Source: Frateuria_A sp051900425
GTDB taxonomy: Bacteria > Pseudomonadota > Gammaproteobacteria > Xanthomonadales > Rhodanobacteraceae
Length of the DNA: 64,000 nt
Direction: 5' to 3'
Assembly (NCBI RefSeq): GCF_051900425.1
Contig: NZ_JBHZGK010000008.1
Span: forward strand, 113,527 to 177,526
The position numbers and the translations under genes were made by a program. The notes under the pieces are model-generated. The model did not search any database. It was not told the origin of the DNA and was given only the letters and a program-made list of their open reading frames with translations. Shown here piece after piece: positions 15,912 to 23,178 of the stretch. Within the stretch, counting starts at the first letter, position 1; the number at the start of each line of letters is the position of its first letter.

Positions 15912-16915
15912 TGCTGCTCAAGCAGCGAGGCCATCACGGCCTTCTGCACGTGCAGGCGGTTTTCCGCTTCGTCGATGGCGATGCAATACGGGGCGACCAT
16001 GACCGCATCGGTCGCCTTGACGTTGCGGCGCAATGGCAGGCAATGGCTGAACAGGCCATGGTCGGTGAGCGCCATCTTGGCCTCGTCCACCATGAAGTGC
16101 CGGTGCGCCTCGCGGATCGGCTTTTCCTGCTCCCAGCGGCCGAAGTACGGCAGTGCGCCCCAGCTCTTGGCGTAGACCACGTGGGCGCCGCTGTAGGCCT
16201 CCTCGATGTCGTGGCTGACTTTCAGCGAGCCGCCGCTGCTGGCAGCGTTCTGCCGGCCGGCCTCCATGTAGCGCTCGTCCAGCACGTATTCGGGCGTCGG
16301 GCACAACAGGGTCACGTCCATGCCGAGCTTGGTGGCGATCAGCAGCGCCGAGTTGGCGACGGCCGTGTTCAGCGGCTTGGGATGGTAGGTCCAGGTGAGG
16401 ACGTACTTCCTGTTCTGCAGATCGCCCAGGTGTTCCTTCAGTGCCAGCGCGTGTGCGAGCTCCTGGCAGGGATGGGTGATCGTTTCCATGTTGATCACCG
16501 GCACGGTGGCATAGCGGGCAAAAGCCTTGATGACGCGGTCGTCGCGGTCGACCGCCCAGTCCTGGAACTTGGGGAAGGCGCGCACGGCGATCAGGTCGAC
16601 GTAACGGCTGAGCACCCGCGCCACCTCGGCGATGTGTTCTTCCGCTTCACCGTCCATCACGGTGCCGGCTTCGAATTCGATCGGCCACGCGTCCTTGCCG
16701 GGCGAGAGCACGATCGCGTGGCCGCCGAGGTGGAATGCACCCAGCTCGAAGCTCGTGCGCGTACGCATCGAGGGATTGAAGAACAGCAACGCGATGGACT
16801 TGCCGGCCAGCTGTTGGCCGCGCGGCGAACGCTTGAATGCGGCAGCCTGCTCCAGCAGGGCGTCGATCTCTGCGCGGCTGTAATCCTGGGTGGTGAGGAA
16901 GTGTCGAAGGGCCAT
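15890..16915 (-). CDS. argF': N-acetylornithine carbamoyltransferase
   Basis: The 341-residue protein is a transcarbamylase with the carbamoyl-phosphate loop SMRTRTS (residues 49-55) and THPCQELAHAL. The segments WTYHPKPLNTAVANSAL, SWGALPYFGRWEQEKPIREAH and HCLPLRRNVKATDAVM match the Xanthomonas acetylornithine-specific enzyme rather than ordinary ornithine carbamoyltransferase, which has a plain HCLPA-type loop. It makes N-acetylcitrulline. The ATG at 16915 has AAGGAG upstream. The last six residues GIGNRK are encoded by the GGGAATC-type repeat. As the first structural gene of the arginine operon it is preceded by a leader peptide and attenuator. Confidence 0.94.
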   Translation of the reverse strand: MALRHFLTTQDYSRAEIDALLEQAAAFKRSPRGQQLAGKSIALLFFNPSMRTRTSFELGAFHLGGHAIVLSPGKDAWPIEFEAGTVMDGEAEEHIAEVARVLSRYVDLIAVRAFPKFQDWAVDRDDRVIKAFARYATVPVINMETITHPCQELAHALALKEHLGDLQNRKYVLTWTYHPKPLNTAVANSALLIATKLGMDVTLLCPTPEYVLDERYMEAGRQNAASSGGSLKVSHDIEEAYSGAHVVYAKSWGALPYFGRWEQEKPIREAHRHFMVDEAKMALTDHGLFSHCLPLRRNVKATDAVMVAPYCIAIDEAENRLHVQKAVMASLLEQQGIGNRK

Positions 16916-17026
16916 GCTGGAAGCTCCTTTGAGGAGTGCGGCCACGGATGGCCGCTTTTGCTTCTGCGCAGATCGACCTGCGCACAAGTACTGGGTCTGG
17001 GTGGACCGCGACGAGTTCCATGCAAC

Positions 17027-17053
17027 AAAAAACCCGGCGCGGTGGCCGGGTTT
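17027..17053 (-). terminator. Intrinsic terminator (attenuator) in the argF leader
   Basis: On the minus strand a perfect 9-bp stem, AAACCCGGC / GCCGGGTTT, encloses a 6-nt loop and is followed by a run of six T in all. It lies 37 nt after the stop codon of the Arg-rich leader peptide and about 110 nt before the argF start. The bases ACCCGGCC (17051-17044) of its left arm are exactly complementary to GGCCGGGT (17099-17092), which forms the last leader codons. The two pairings exclude each other, which is the terminator/antiterminator arrangement of an attenuator. Confidence 0.85.
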
Positions 17054-17089
17054 GTTCGTCGTTGCGCTTGATGCGCGTGCAGCGACAGC

Positions 17090-17194
17090 CTACCCGGCCG
17101 AATGTCGGACCAGCGGTCGGCGCGCACGCGAGGTCATGCCAGCGGCCATGCGGGCACTGGTGAGCACGGTAGCGGTGTAGACGGCTGCGGACAT
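17090..17194 (-). CDS. Arginine-rich leader peptide of the arg operon (34 residues)
   Basis: A short frame starts at an ATG (17194) preceded by GGAAG at normal spacing and encodes 34 residues beginning MSAAVYTATVLTSARMAAG and ending MTSRARRPLVRHSAG. Five residues are Arg, four of them within positions 23-30 (codons CGT, CGC, CGA, CGA). The stop codon falls directly on the antiterminator arm. A ribosome stalled at Arg 23-26 leaves that arm free and would permit transcription into argF; a ribosome that reaches the stop covers it and lets the terminator form. The frame is open further upstream, but the longer version runs through a terminator and has no family likeness. This is a prediction; no homologue is known to me. 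Confidence 0.75.
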   Translation of the reverse strand: MSAAVYTATVLTSARMAAGMTSRARRPLVRHSAG

Positions 17195-17257
17195 GGGACT
17201 TCCGGGTAGGGAGCCGGCATCATGCCGGCATTCCTGTGGCGGCGCAACAACTTTTTC

Positions 17258-17283
17258 TGGACGTCCATACGAACGGACGTCCA
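17258..17283. promoter_or_regulatory. Inverted repeat TGGACGTCC / GGACGTCCA upstream of the arg leader
   Basis: A perfect 9-bp inverted repeat with an 8-nt centre lies 64 nt upstream of the leader peptide start. Each arm is itself the palindrome GGACGTCC. It sits just after the terminator of the preceding gene and before an A-rich stretch (GAAAAAG on the minus strand), where the arg operon promoter must lie. It may be an operator. It does not resemble the AT-rich ArgR box of enterobacteria. Confidence 0.45.
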
Positions 17284-17315
17284 AAATAAAACCGCCGCCC
17301 TGAAGGCGGCGGTTT
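17283..17315 (-). terminator. Intrinsic terminator of the glycine-zipper protein gene
   Basis: On the minus strand the stem AAACCGCCGCC / GGCGGCGGTTT (11 bp) has a 5-nt loop TTCAG and is followed by TATTTT. It begins 17 nt after the stop codon at 17332 and separates this gene from the arg leader. Confidence 0.85.
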
Positions 17316-17331
17316 GCGAGAGCTGCGCCCG

Positions 17332-17868
17332 TTATTCGGCAGGCGCCACGCTGACGCGCACCCTCAGGCGCTCGCCCGGGTCGTAATTCAGGCGCGAGAC
17401 GTAAACGTCGCCGTGGTAGCGGTATTCGACGTCGTAGCCCATCAGACGGCGCTGCTCGCTGACCGAGCTGACCTGACGGCAGCGGGTGACCGTGTCGTCG
17501 TACTCTCGCCCGCCCCGACCGGCCACGCCGTGGCCGACCGCGCCGCCGGCCACCGCGCCGGCGACCGTGGCCGCCTTGCGGCCATCGCCCTTGCCGACGG
17601 TGTTGCCGAGCACGCCGCCGATCACCGCGCCCAGCACGGTCCCGGCGGTGGTATTGCCGCCGCCCTCGCGACGCACGACCGGCTCGTCGTAGCACTCCTG
17701 CCGCGGTACTTCGGTGCGGGCGACGCCGTACACCGGATCGACCCTCAACACGTCGGCCCAGCCGTAGTGCGTGTTGGCATCGTCGCCTTCGGCGTAACGA
17801 CCGTCCTGCGCCTGCACGGCGCCGGTGGCGAGGACGAGCGCGAGGACAGGGAGCAACATCTTGTTCAT
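17332..17868 (-). CDS. Glycine-zipper (17 kDa antigen-like) envelope protein
   Basis: The 178-residue product starts MNKMLLPVLALVLATGAVQAQ, a signal peptide with likely cleavage after VQA (residue 19 or so). A glycine-zipper two-helix segment follows, GTVLGAVIGGVLGNTVGKGDGRKAATVAGAVAGGAVGHG (about residues 75-115), as in the 17 kDa surface antigen and SlyB families that associate with the outer membrane. The C-terminal part is beta-rich (RLMGYDVEYRYHGDVYVSRLNYDPGERLRVRVSV). GGAGG precedes the ATG. There is no lipobox cysteine at the cleavage site, so it is periplasmic or surface-bound rather than a lipoprotein. The role is unknown, probably envelope integrity. Confidence 0.87.
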   Translation of the reverse strand: MNKMLLPVLALVLATGAVQAQDGRYAEGDDANTHYGWADVLRVDPVYGVARTEVPRQECYDEPVVRREGGGNTTAGTVLGAVIGGVLGNTVGKGDGRKAATVAGAVAGGAVGHGVAGRGGREYDDTVTRCRQVSSVSEQRRLMGYDVEYRYHGDVYVSRLNYDPGERLRVRVSVAPAE

Positions 17869-18129
17869 GGGACCTCCAGCATGGTCCGAAAAGCGCTTCT
17901 GCGCGATTGTCATTGCAACAAATTCACGCTGAATCAACGCTTAGAGCTCCTGGGGGATGACCGACGGGGTTGAGTCCGTTCAGCGTCTGTCGGCTTCCTG
18001 GGGAGAACCCGCGCTTCCCATTTCTCCCGCGAGCCCCGGCCCGTCACCCCACTCCTCTCCCGGGCTGGGAGAGGGGGCATGAGGTGGCCTGCTAAGATGC
18101 GCGGCTTGGCCGCGCCACCGACACGTCCG

Positions 18130-19497
18130 ATGCCGATCACCCTCTACAACAGCCTCACCCGCCGCACCGACACCTTCGTGCCGCTCGATCCGCAGCGGGT
18201 GACCATGTATCTGTGCGGGCCGACGGTCTACAACTACGTGCACATCGGCAATGCGCGCGGCCCGGTGGTGTTCGACGTGCTGGTGCGGCTGCTTCGCCGG
18301 CATTACCCGCACGTGGTCTACGCCCGCAACATCACCGACGTGGACGACAAGATCAACGCCGCGGCGCTGGCCCAGGGCACGCCGATCGGCACGATCACCG
18401 ACCGCTTCACGGCCGCCTACCGCGAGGACATGGCGGCGCTGGGCATCGCGCCGCCGGACATCGAGCCGCACGCCACGGCGCATATCGGCCAGATCATCGC
18501 GATGATCGAAGCGCTGATCGCCAACGGCCACGCCTACGCGGCGGAGGGACACGTGCTGTTCGACGTCGGGACCTACGCCGCCTACGGCCAGCTCTCCGGC
18601 CGCGATACCGACGAACTTATCGCCGGCGCGCGTGTCGAGGTGGCGCCGTACAAGAAGAACCCGACCGATTTCGTGCTGTGGAAGCCCTCCACGCCTGAAC
18701 TGCCGGGCTGGGACAGCCCCTGGGGCCGCGGCCGCCCGGGCTGGCACATCGAATGCTCCGCGATGAGCGCGGCGCACCTGGGCACGACGATCGACATCCA
18801 TGCCGGTGGCGTGGATCTGACCTTCCCGCACCACGAGAACGAGATCGCCCAGTCCACCTGCGCCCATGGCGGCGAGGTGTTCGCGCGCTGGTGGCTGCAC
18901 AACGGCATGCTCACCTTCGACGGGCGCAAGATGTCCAAGTCGCTGGGCAACGTGCTGCTGGTGCACGAACTGCTCAAGCGTCACCCGCCCGAGGCGCTGC
19001 GCCTGTTGCTGCTGCGCGGCCATTACCGGCAGCCGCTGGACTGGTCCGACGCCGCGCTCACGCAGGCAGTGAGCACGCTGGACGGCTGGTACCGCGTGCT
19101 GCGCGACCTGGCCGACCTGCGCGTCGAGGGCGAGCTGCCGGTACCCGTACGGGTGGAAGCGGCGCTATGCGATGACCTCAACACCCCGCAGGCGCTGGCC
19201 GAACTGGCCCTGCTCGCCGACGCGGCGCGGCAGAACGGCAATGCCGACGCCAAGGCTGCGCTGCTCGGCGGTGGCGCGCTGCTCGGTCTGCTCCAGCAGG
19301 AGCCGGAGGCATGGTTCAAGCCCGGCGACGATGTCGTGGATGCAGCCCGCGTCGAAGCCTTGCTGGAGGAGCGCCACGCTGCCCGCGCGGCCCGCGACTT
19401 CGCTCGCGCCGACGCCATCCGCAACGAGCTGTCGTCCATGGGCGTAGTGATCGAAGACGGCGCGCAAGGCACGCGCTGGAGCATCCAGAAGAGTTGA
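18130..19497 (+). CDS. cysS: Cysteinyl-tRNA synthetase
   Basis: The 455-residue class I synthetase has MYLCGPTVYNYVHIGNARG, containing the first zinc Cys and the HIGH motif, near residues 26-44. The zinc ligands continue in WHIECSAMS and the HHENEIAQS stretch, and KMSKSLGN is the KMSKS loop. A helical anticodon-binding domain ends the protein. The length is typical (E. coli 461). The ATG at 18130 gives the normal N-terminus MPITLYNSLTRRTDTFVP. It is monocistronic, followed by a hairpin repeat and sufE. Confidence 0.98.
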   Translation: MPITLYNSLTRRTDTFVPLDPQRVTMYLCGPTVYNYVHIGNARGPVVFDVLVRLLRRHYPHVVYARNITDVDDKINAAALAQGTPIGTITDRFTAAYREDMAALGIAPPDIEPHATAHIGQIIAMIEALIANGHAYAAEGHVLFDVGTYAAYGQLSGRDTDELIAGARVEVAPYKKNPTDFVLWKPSTPELPGWDSPWGRGRPGWHIECSAMSAAHLGTTIDIHAGGVDLTFPHHENEIAQSTCAHGGEVFARWWLHNGMLTFDGRKMSKSLGNVLLVHELLKRHPPEALRLLLLRGHYRQPLDWSDAALTQAVSTLDGWYRVLRDLADLRVEGELPVPVRVEAALCDDLNTPQALAELALLADAARQNGNADAKAALLGGGALLGLLQQEPEAWFKPGDDVVDAARVEALLEERHAARAARDFARADAIRNELSSMGVVIEDGAQGTRWSIQKS

Positions 19498-19501
19498 ACC
19501 T

Positions 19502-19531
19502 GCGTAGGGTGGGCTTCAGCCCACCCTACGC
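19502..19531. repeat. Perfect hairpin repeat GCGTAGGGTGGGCT-TC-AGCCCACCCTACGC
   Basis: Two 14-nt arms are perfectly complementary around a 2-nt centre. It lies 5 nt after the cysS stop. It lacks a T run, so it is a REP-type hairpin rather than an intrinsic terminator, though it may protect the 3' end of the cysS mRNA. A shorter relative, GGCGGGCT-TC-AGCCCGCC, is at 49550-49567. Confidence 0.75.
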
Positions 19532-19552
19532 CGCCCGCGCGATAATGGACGC

Positions 19553-19981
19553 ATGAACACCACTACCCCGAGCGCCGAACAGGCGCAGCAGGACATCGCC
19601 GAAGAGTTCGCCTTCTTCGGCGACTGGTCCGAGCGCTACCAATACCTGATCGACCTGGGCAAGCAGTTGCCGCCCTTCCCCGAGGAGTGCAAGACCGAGG
19701 AGCACCGCGTGCACGGCTGCCAGTCGATGGTGTGGCTGGTGCCCAGCGGCGACGCGGCCAAGATGCACTTCGTGGCGACCAGCGACTCGGCGATCGTCTC
19801 CGGGCTCATTGCCCTGGTCCTGCGCGTGTATTCCGATCGTCCCGCGGCCGAGATCGTCGCGACGGAGCCAGCGTTCGTGCAGTCGATCGGGCTGGCGAAG
19901 CACCTCTCGCCGACCCGTTCCAATGGTCTGACCGCCATGCTGGCCAAACTCAAGGGTTACGCGGCGCAGGCGCTGGCCTGA
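19553..19981 (+). CDS. sufE: Cysteine desulfuration protein SufE
   Basis: The 142-residue protein has the SufE fold pattern: AQQDIAEEFAFFGDWSERYQYLIDLGKQLPPFP, then HRVHGCQSMVWLV with the sulfur-accepting cysteine near residue 56, and a C-terminal SIGLAKHLSPTRSNGLTAMLAKLKGYA. SufE accepts persulfide sulfur from SufS and passes it to the SufBCD scaffold for Fe-S cluster assembly. The rest of the suf operon is not here. The length is normal. Confidence 0.95.
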   Translation: MNTTTPSAEQAQQDIAEEFAFFGDWSERYQYLIDLGKQLPPFPEECKTEEHRVHGCQSMVWLVPSGDAAKMHFVATSDSAIVSGLIALVLRVYSDRPAAEIVATEPAFVQSIGLAKHLSPTRSNGLTAMLAKLKGYAAQALA

Positions 19982-19992
19982 TACGACGATCT

Positions 19993-20357
19993 CTGTAGGA
20001 GTAGCGCACCCGGTGCGCGACCGCGGCGCATGGCAGCACGGGTGCGCTCCTGCATGGGGCCTCCTTGCCCGAGAGAAGCCGCAGGGCTTCTCTTCCAGAC
20101 CGATGGACACATCGGGATTCCGCACGTCGAGGTGAGTGCCGGGCCGGGGTTTGCTGTAGGAGCGCACCTGTGCGCGACCGCGGCGCATGGCGGTCGCGCA
20201 CGGGTGCGCTCCTACACGGGACCTCCTTGCCGAGAGAAGCCGCAGGGTTTTCTTATTCCGACGTCGAGGTGAGTGGCGGGCCAAGATTTCTGCAGGAGCG
20301 CACCTGTGCGCGACCGCGACGACGCATGGCTGGCGCGCACAGGTGCGCTCCTGCACG
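19993..20357. repeat. Array of three TGTAGGAGCGCACC palindromic repeats
   Basis: The 444-nt gap between sufE and the dksA paralogue has no gene. It holds three palindromic units at 19993-20056, 20154-20218 and 20290-20357. Each begins CTGTAGGAG (or CTGCAGGAG) and ends with its inverted copy, with GTGCGCGACCG between. The spacers between units are also related to each other (each has GAGAGAAGCCGCAGGG and GACGTCGAGGTGAGT or a close variant), so the whole unit of about 135-160 bp was duplicated. A single further copy is at 37304-37380. These are REP-like elements. Confidence 0.85.
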
Positions 20358-20378
20358 GGATTCTGCCCTCCTGAAACA

Positions 20379-20405
20379 CGAAGCCCCGCAGGACGCGGGG
20401 CTTCG
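20379..20405 (-). terminator. Strong hairpin after the dksA paralogue
   Basis: The stem CGAAGCCCCGC / GCGGGGCTTCG is 11 bp and perfect, with a 5-nt loop. It starts 20 nt beyond the dksA stop codon on the minus strand, where it is followed by TGTTTC. On the plus strand it is followed by TTTCG, so it could act in both directions. Confidence 0.75.
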
Positions 20406-20425
20406 TTTCGATCGGAGCGCCGACC

Positions 20426-21694
20426 TCAGTCGCCCATCTGCTTCTGCAGATGCTCGCGACGTTCCTGCGCGTCGAGCGACAGCGTGGCGATCGGGCGGGC
20501 GTCCAGGCGCTCCAGGCCGATCTCCTCGTCGGTTTCCTCGCAGTAACCGTAACGGCCCTCCTCGATCCGGCGCAGCGCCTTGTCGATCTTGGAGATCAGC
20601 TTGCGGTAACGGTCGCGGGTGCGCAGCTCGAGCGAGTTCTCCGTTTCGCGGGTCGCACGCTCGGCCTCGTCGCCGACGTCGCGCACCTCGTCACGCAGGT
20701 TCTCCATCGTCTGGCGCGATTCCTCGACGAGCTGGTCGCGCCAGTCCCGCAGCTTGTTGCGGAAGTAGGCGAGGTGCCTGGGGTTCATGTACTCCTCGTC
20801 GTTCGAGGGACGGTAACCCTTCGGCAGGTCGATATTGATGGTGGAAGGCAGGGCGTAACGGCCATCCTCGCGGGTCACGCCATTGTCGAGAGTTGTAGCG
20901 GAATTATTCATTGAGGACTGCGGGGTCTTCTGTTTCTTGAGTGGGGTATGGCGCGCGGTGGCCGTGGCCACGCGTGGGGTCACCATGGCGACGGCACTCG
21001 CCACTTTGCCCTTCATGGGCGCAACGGCGGGTGATGGAGATGTTTGCTTGGCCGCGACTGCCGGCGACGCGGGCCGGACGGCCGCGGGCTTGGCGGGTTT
21101 GGCTTCCGGCTTGCTGACGATCTTGTACGGCTTGGGCGCGGCAGTGCCGGTAGGCTTGGGGCTGGCGGCCTTCTTGGCAGGCTTGGCCACCGGCCTGGCG
21201 GGTGCGGTCTTCTTCGGAGCCGCCTTGGCTGCCGGTTTTGCCGTTTTCTTCGACGCGGCTTTCGGTTGCGGCCTGGCAACCTTCGTGGTCGCGCCCTTCG
21301 GCTGCGGCCTGGCCTTGGTGGCGGCCGGGGCCTTCTTCACCGCAGGGGCCGGCTTGCGCGCAGCCTGCTTGCTGGCAGGTGCCTTGGCGGCAGGTGCCTT
21401 CCTGGCCGGAGCCTTCTTTGCCACGGTCTTGCTGGCGGACTTGGTAGCAGACTTGGCCACGGGCTTCGCAGCGGCCTTGCCGGCCACCGGCTTGCGCGCA
21501 ACGGGCTTTTTCGCCGACGCCGGCTTGGCGGCCGGCTTGCGGGCTGGCGCAGCCTTTTTGGCGGTAGCGCTCTTGCCGGCCCGGGCACTGGCAGCAGCGA
21601 CTTTGGGCTTGCTCGTCTTGGCTTCTTTCGCCTTGCCCGCAGCCTTCCCTTTCTGCGCCTTGGCGGCGGTCGAACTACGCGTCGTTTTCGCCAT
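20426..21694 (-). CDS. dksA: DksA-family RNA polymerase-binding protein with long H1-like tail and degenerate zinc finger
   Basis: The 422-residue protein has two parts. Residues 1 to about 275 are a low-complexity Lys/Ala/Pro tail like histone H1. Residues 276-422 are a DksA domain: a coiled coil whose tip keeps the functional D339-x2-D342-x-A344 residues and SLELRTRDRYRKLISKI, followed by the globular end. The canonical four-Cys zinc site is reduced to C385-x2-T388-x17-S406-x2-A409, so only one Cys remains. This recalls the zinc-independent DksA2 of Pseudomonas aeruginosa. DksA acts with ppGpp in the RNA polymerase secondary channel. The tail may bind nucleic acid. A shorter start at the internal MNNSATTLDNG would give only the DksA part. 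Confidence 0.88.
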   Translation of the reverse strand: MAKTTRSSTAAKAQKGKAAGKAKEAKTSKPKVAAASARAGKSATAKKAAPARKPAAKPASAKKPVARKPVAGKAAAKPVAKSATKSASKTVAKKAPARKAPAAKAPASKQAARKPAPAVKKAPAATKARPQPKGATTKVARPQPKAASKKTAKPAAKAAPKKTAPARPVAKPAKKAASPKPTGTAAPKPYKIVSKPEAKPAKPAAVRPASPAVAAKQTSPSPAVAPMKGKVASAVAMVTPRVATATARHTPLKKQKTPQSSMNNSATTLDNGVTREDGRYALPSTINIDLPKGYRPSNDEEYMNPRHLAYFRNKLRDWRDQLVEESRQTMENLRDEVRDVGDEAERATRETENSLELRTRDRYRKLISKIDKALRRIEEGRYGYCEETDEEIGLERLDARPIATLSLDAQERREHLQKQMGD

Positions 21695-21818
21695 ATCCCT
21701 TCACCGTTTTGGCCGTGGCGGCCGGGTGTTATAGCCCATGCGTCTTACACCATCAACAGGCATCTGGAATACTTCAAGCCACTACATGCCGCTACCCGTT
21801 TGGGCTGCGTGAACGAAA

Positions 21819-22070
21819 GTGACCCGATTCCTGCTCCTCCTGCTTCGCGCGTACAAACGCTTGCTGAGCCCCCTGCTGGGTCAGCGTTGCCGCTTCCACC
21901 CCAGCTGTTCCGATTATGCACGGATTGCCATCGTGCGCTTCGGTTCCCTCCGGGGCAGCGCGCTGGCGCTGTGGCGCATCCTGCGTTGCCAGCCGTTGTG
22001 TACGGGCGGGGAGGACCCGGTGCCCGAGCATTTCCACTTCGCCCGCTGCCGCTCCCACGAGGAACACTGA
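21819..22070 (+). CDS. yidD: Membrane protein insertion efficiency factor YidD
   Basis: The 83-residue product reads from a GTG at 21819 and has the compact YidD pattern: FLLLLLRAYKRLLSPLLGQRCRFHPSCSDYARIAIVRFG with its conserved cysteines, and ILRCQPLCTGGEDPVP. YidD assists YidC-dependent insertion of membrane proteins. It is usually next to rnpA and yidC; here it stands alone between dksA and folE2, so it has moved from the usual locus or is an extra copy. Confidence 0.92.
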   Translation: MTRFLLLLLRAYKRLLSPLLGQRCRFHPSCSDYARIAIVRFGSLRGSALALWRILRCQPLCTGGEDPVPEHFHFARCRSHEEH

Positions 22071-22106
22071 GCCCGGCGAGCGTTGGCCGGCAGAAGCGAA
22101 ACGGGG

Positions 22107-23054
22107 CTAAGCCGCCGAGCCGTAGCCGCCGGGCACGCCCTTGCTGGCGTAGGCCACGGCATCGTGCGGGTGCAGGCTTTCCTGGTGTTCCAGGCGCACG
22201 TGGAAGTCGGCGATGCGCGGGTCGGCGTCGAGCGCCTTCTGGATGCGTCGCGCGGCATCCTCGCAGAACATCAGGTTGCCGCCATTGGCCAGCGCGAAGG
22301 CCTGTTCGTCCTCGCGCTTGACCGCCGTCTGCACCGGGGTGCCGAGCGCCTGCTCGACACGGTCCAGGGTCGAGATGAGGTTGAAGCCCTCGCCGTCGGC
22401 CAGCCGCACCAGCAACCGCGCGACGCTGCGCTGCGCGTGCGGCGTGGCGACGATGCCCTGCTCGCTGCCCAGCCACGCCATGATCGCGGCATGGTCCAGC
22501 GGTTGTGCGGGGTCGAAGTCGCGGGCGAACTGTTCCTGGATCATCTGCCGCGACAGCGCGGCCGACGCCGGGCAGGTCGAGGAGTAGACCACCTCGGTTC
22601 CGAGTTCGAGCTGGAAGCCTTCGGCGGAAAGGCTCGCCTCGATGGACACCGGATAGGCGCGCCAGCCGCTGTTGTCACTGCGCAATGCGGGCCGGCGGAC
22701 CAGATGGTCGAAGCGGATGCTGATGCGCGCGCGGTCGGAAAGGTCCCTGTGGGATTCCAGAAACGCATGCAGCAGCGCTTCGATCATCCCCGCGTCCAGC
22801 GGCCTGGCGCTCAGGTGGCGGTCGACCAGCAGGTAGAGGCGCGACATGTGGATACCGCGCTTGTCCGGCCGGGTCAGGTTGACGAAGGCGCCCACCTGCG
22901 CGCTGGCGCGCTCCACGCTGCCGTCGCCGGCGTCGAAGCGCACCGGTACTTCGATGCCGTCCATGCCCACCCAGTCCAGCGCACCGGCCAGGTGCGGCTG
23001 CGCCTGGACGGCGACGTCGGGCAGCAGGCGGGCGGTGTTTTCGTGGCTGTGCAT
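22107..23054 (-). CDS. folE2: GTP cyclohydrolase FolE2
   Basis: The 315-residue protein is the metal-promiscuous type IB GTP cyclohydrolase, which makes dihydroneopterin triphosphate for folate. Marks are VGMDGIEVPVRF near the start, GAFVNLTRPDKRGIHMSRLY, the catalytic cysteine in VYSSTCPASAALSRQ, and ALANGGNLMFCEDAARRIQ, then FHVRLEHQESLHPHDA at the C-terminus. FolE2 works without zinc and in many bacteria is induced by zinc starvation. No Zur-box-like AT-rich palindrome was seen in the 125 nt upstream. It ends 37 nt from the yidD stop, convergent. Confidence 0.95.
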   Translation of the reverse strand: MHSHENTARLLPDVAVQAQPHLAGALDWVGMDGIEVPVRFDAGDGSVERASAQVGAFVNLTRPDKRGIHMSRLYLLVDRHLSARPLDAGMIEALLHAFLESHRDLSDRARISIRFDHLVRRPALRSDNSGWRAYPVSIEASLSAEGFQLELGTEVVYSSTCPASAALSRQMIQEQFARDFDPAQPLDHAAIMAWLGSEQGIVATPHAQRSVARLLVRLADGEGFNLISTLDRVEQALGTPVQTAVKREDEQAFALANGGNLMFCEDAARRIQKALDADPRIADFHVRLEHQESLHPHDAVAYASKGVPGGYGSAA

Positions 23055-23178
23055 GGGTTGTCCTTGCGGCAGGCGGGGGCGCCGTGCGGCTTTCTATTTT
23101 GGGGCAGCGCGCGCGGGGGCAACAGGCACGCTGCGGAAACGCTGTGTTGAGTGCCCGGCGACCCCGTCCGCGGTCTGG

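Noticed and set aside
17090..17695. A longer 201-codon version of the arg leader frame
   Set aside because: Its upstream part is an antisense-frame shadow of the glycine-zipper gene and crosses that gene's terminator; only the last 34 codons have a ribosome-binding site and fit the attenuator.
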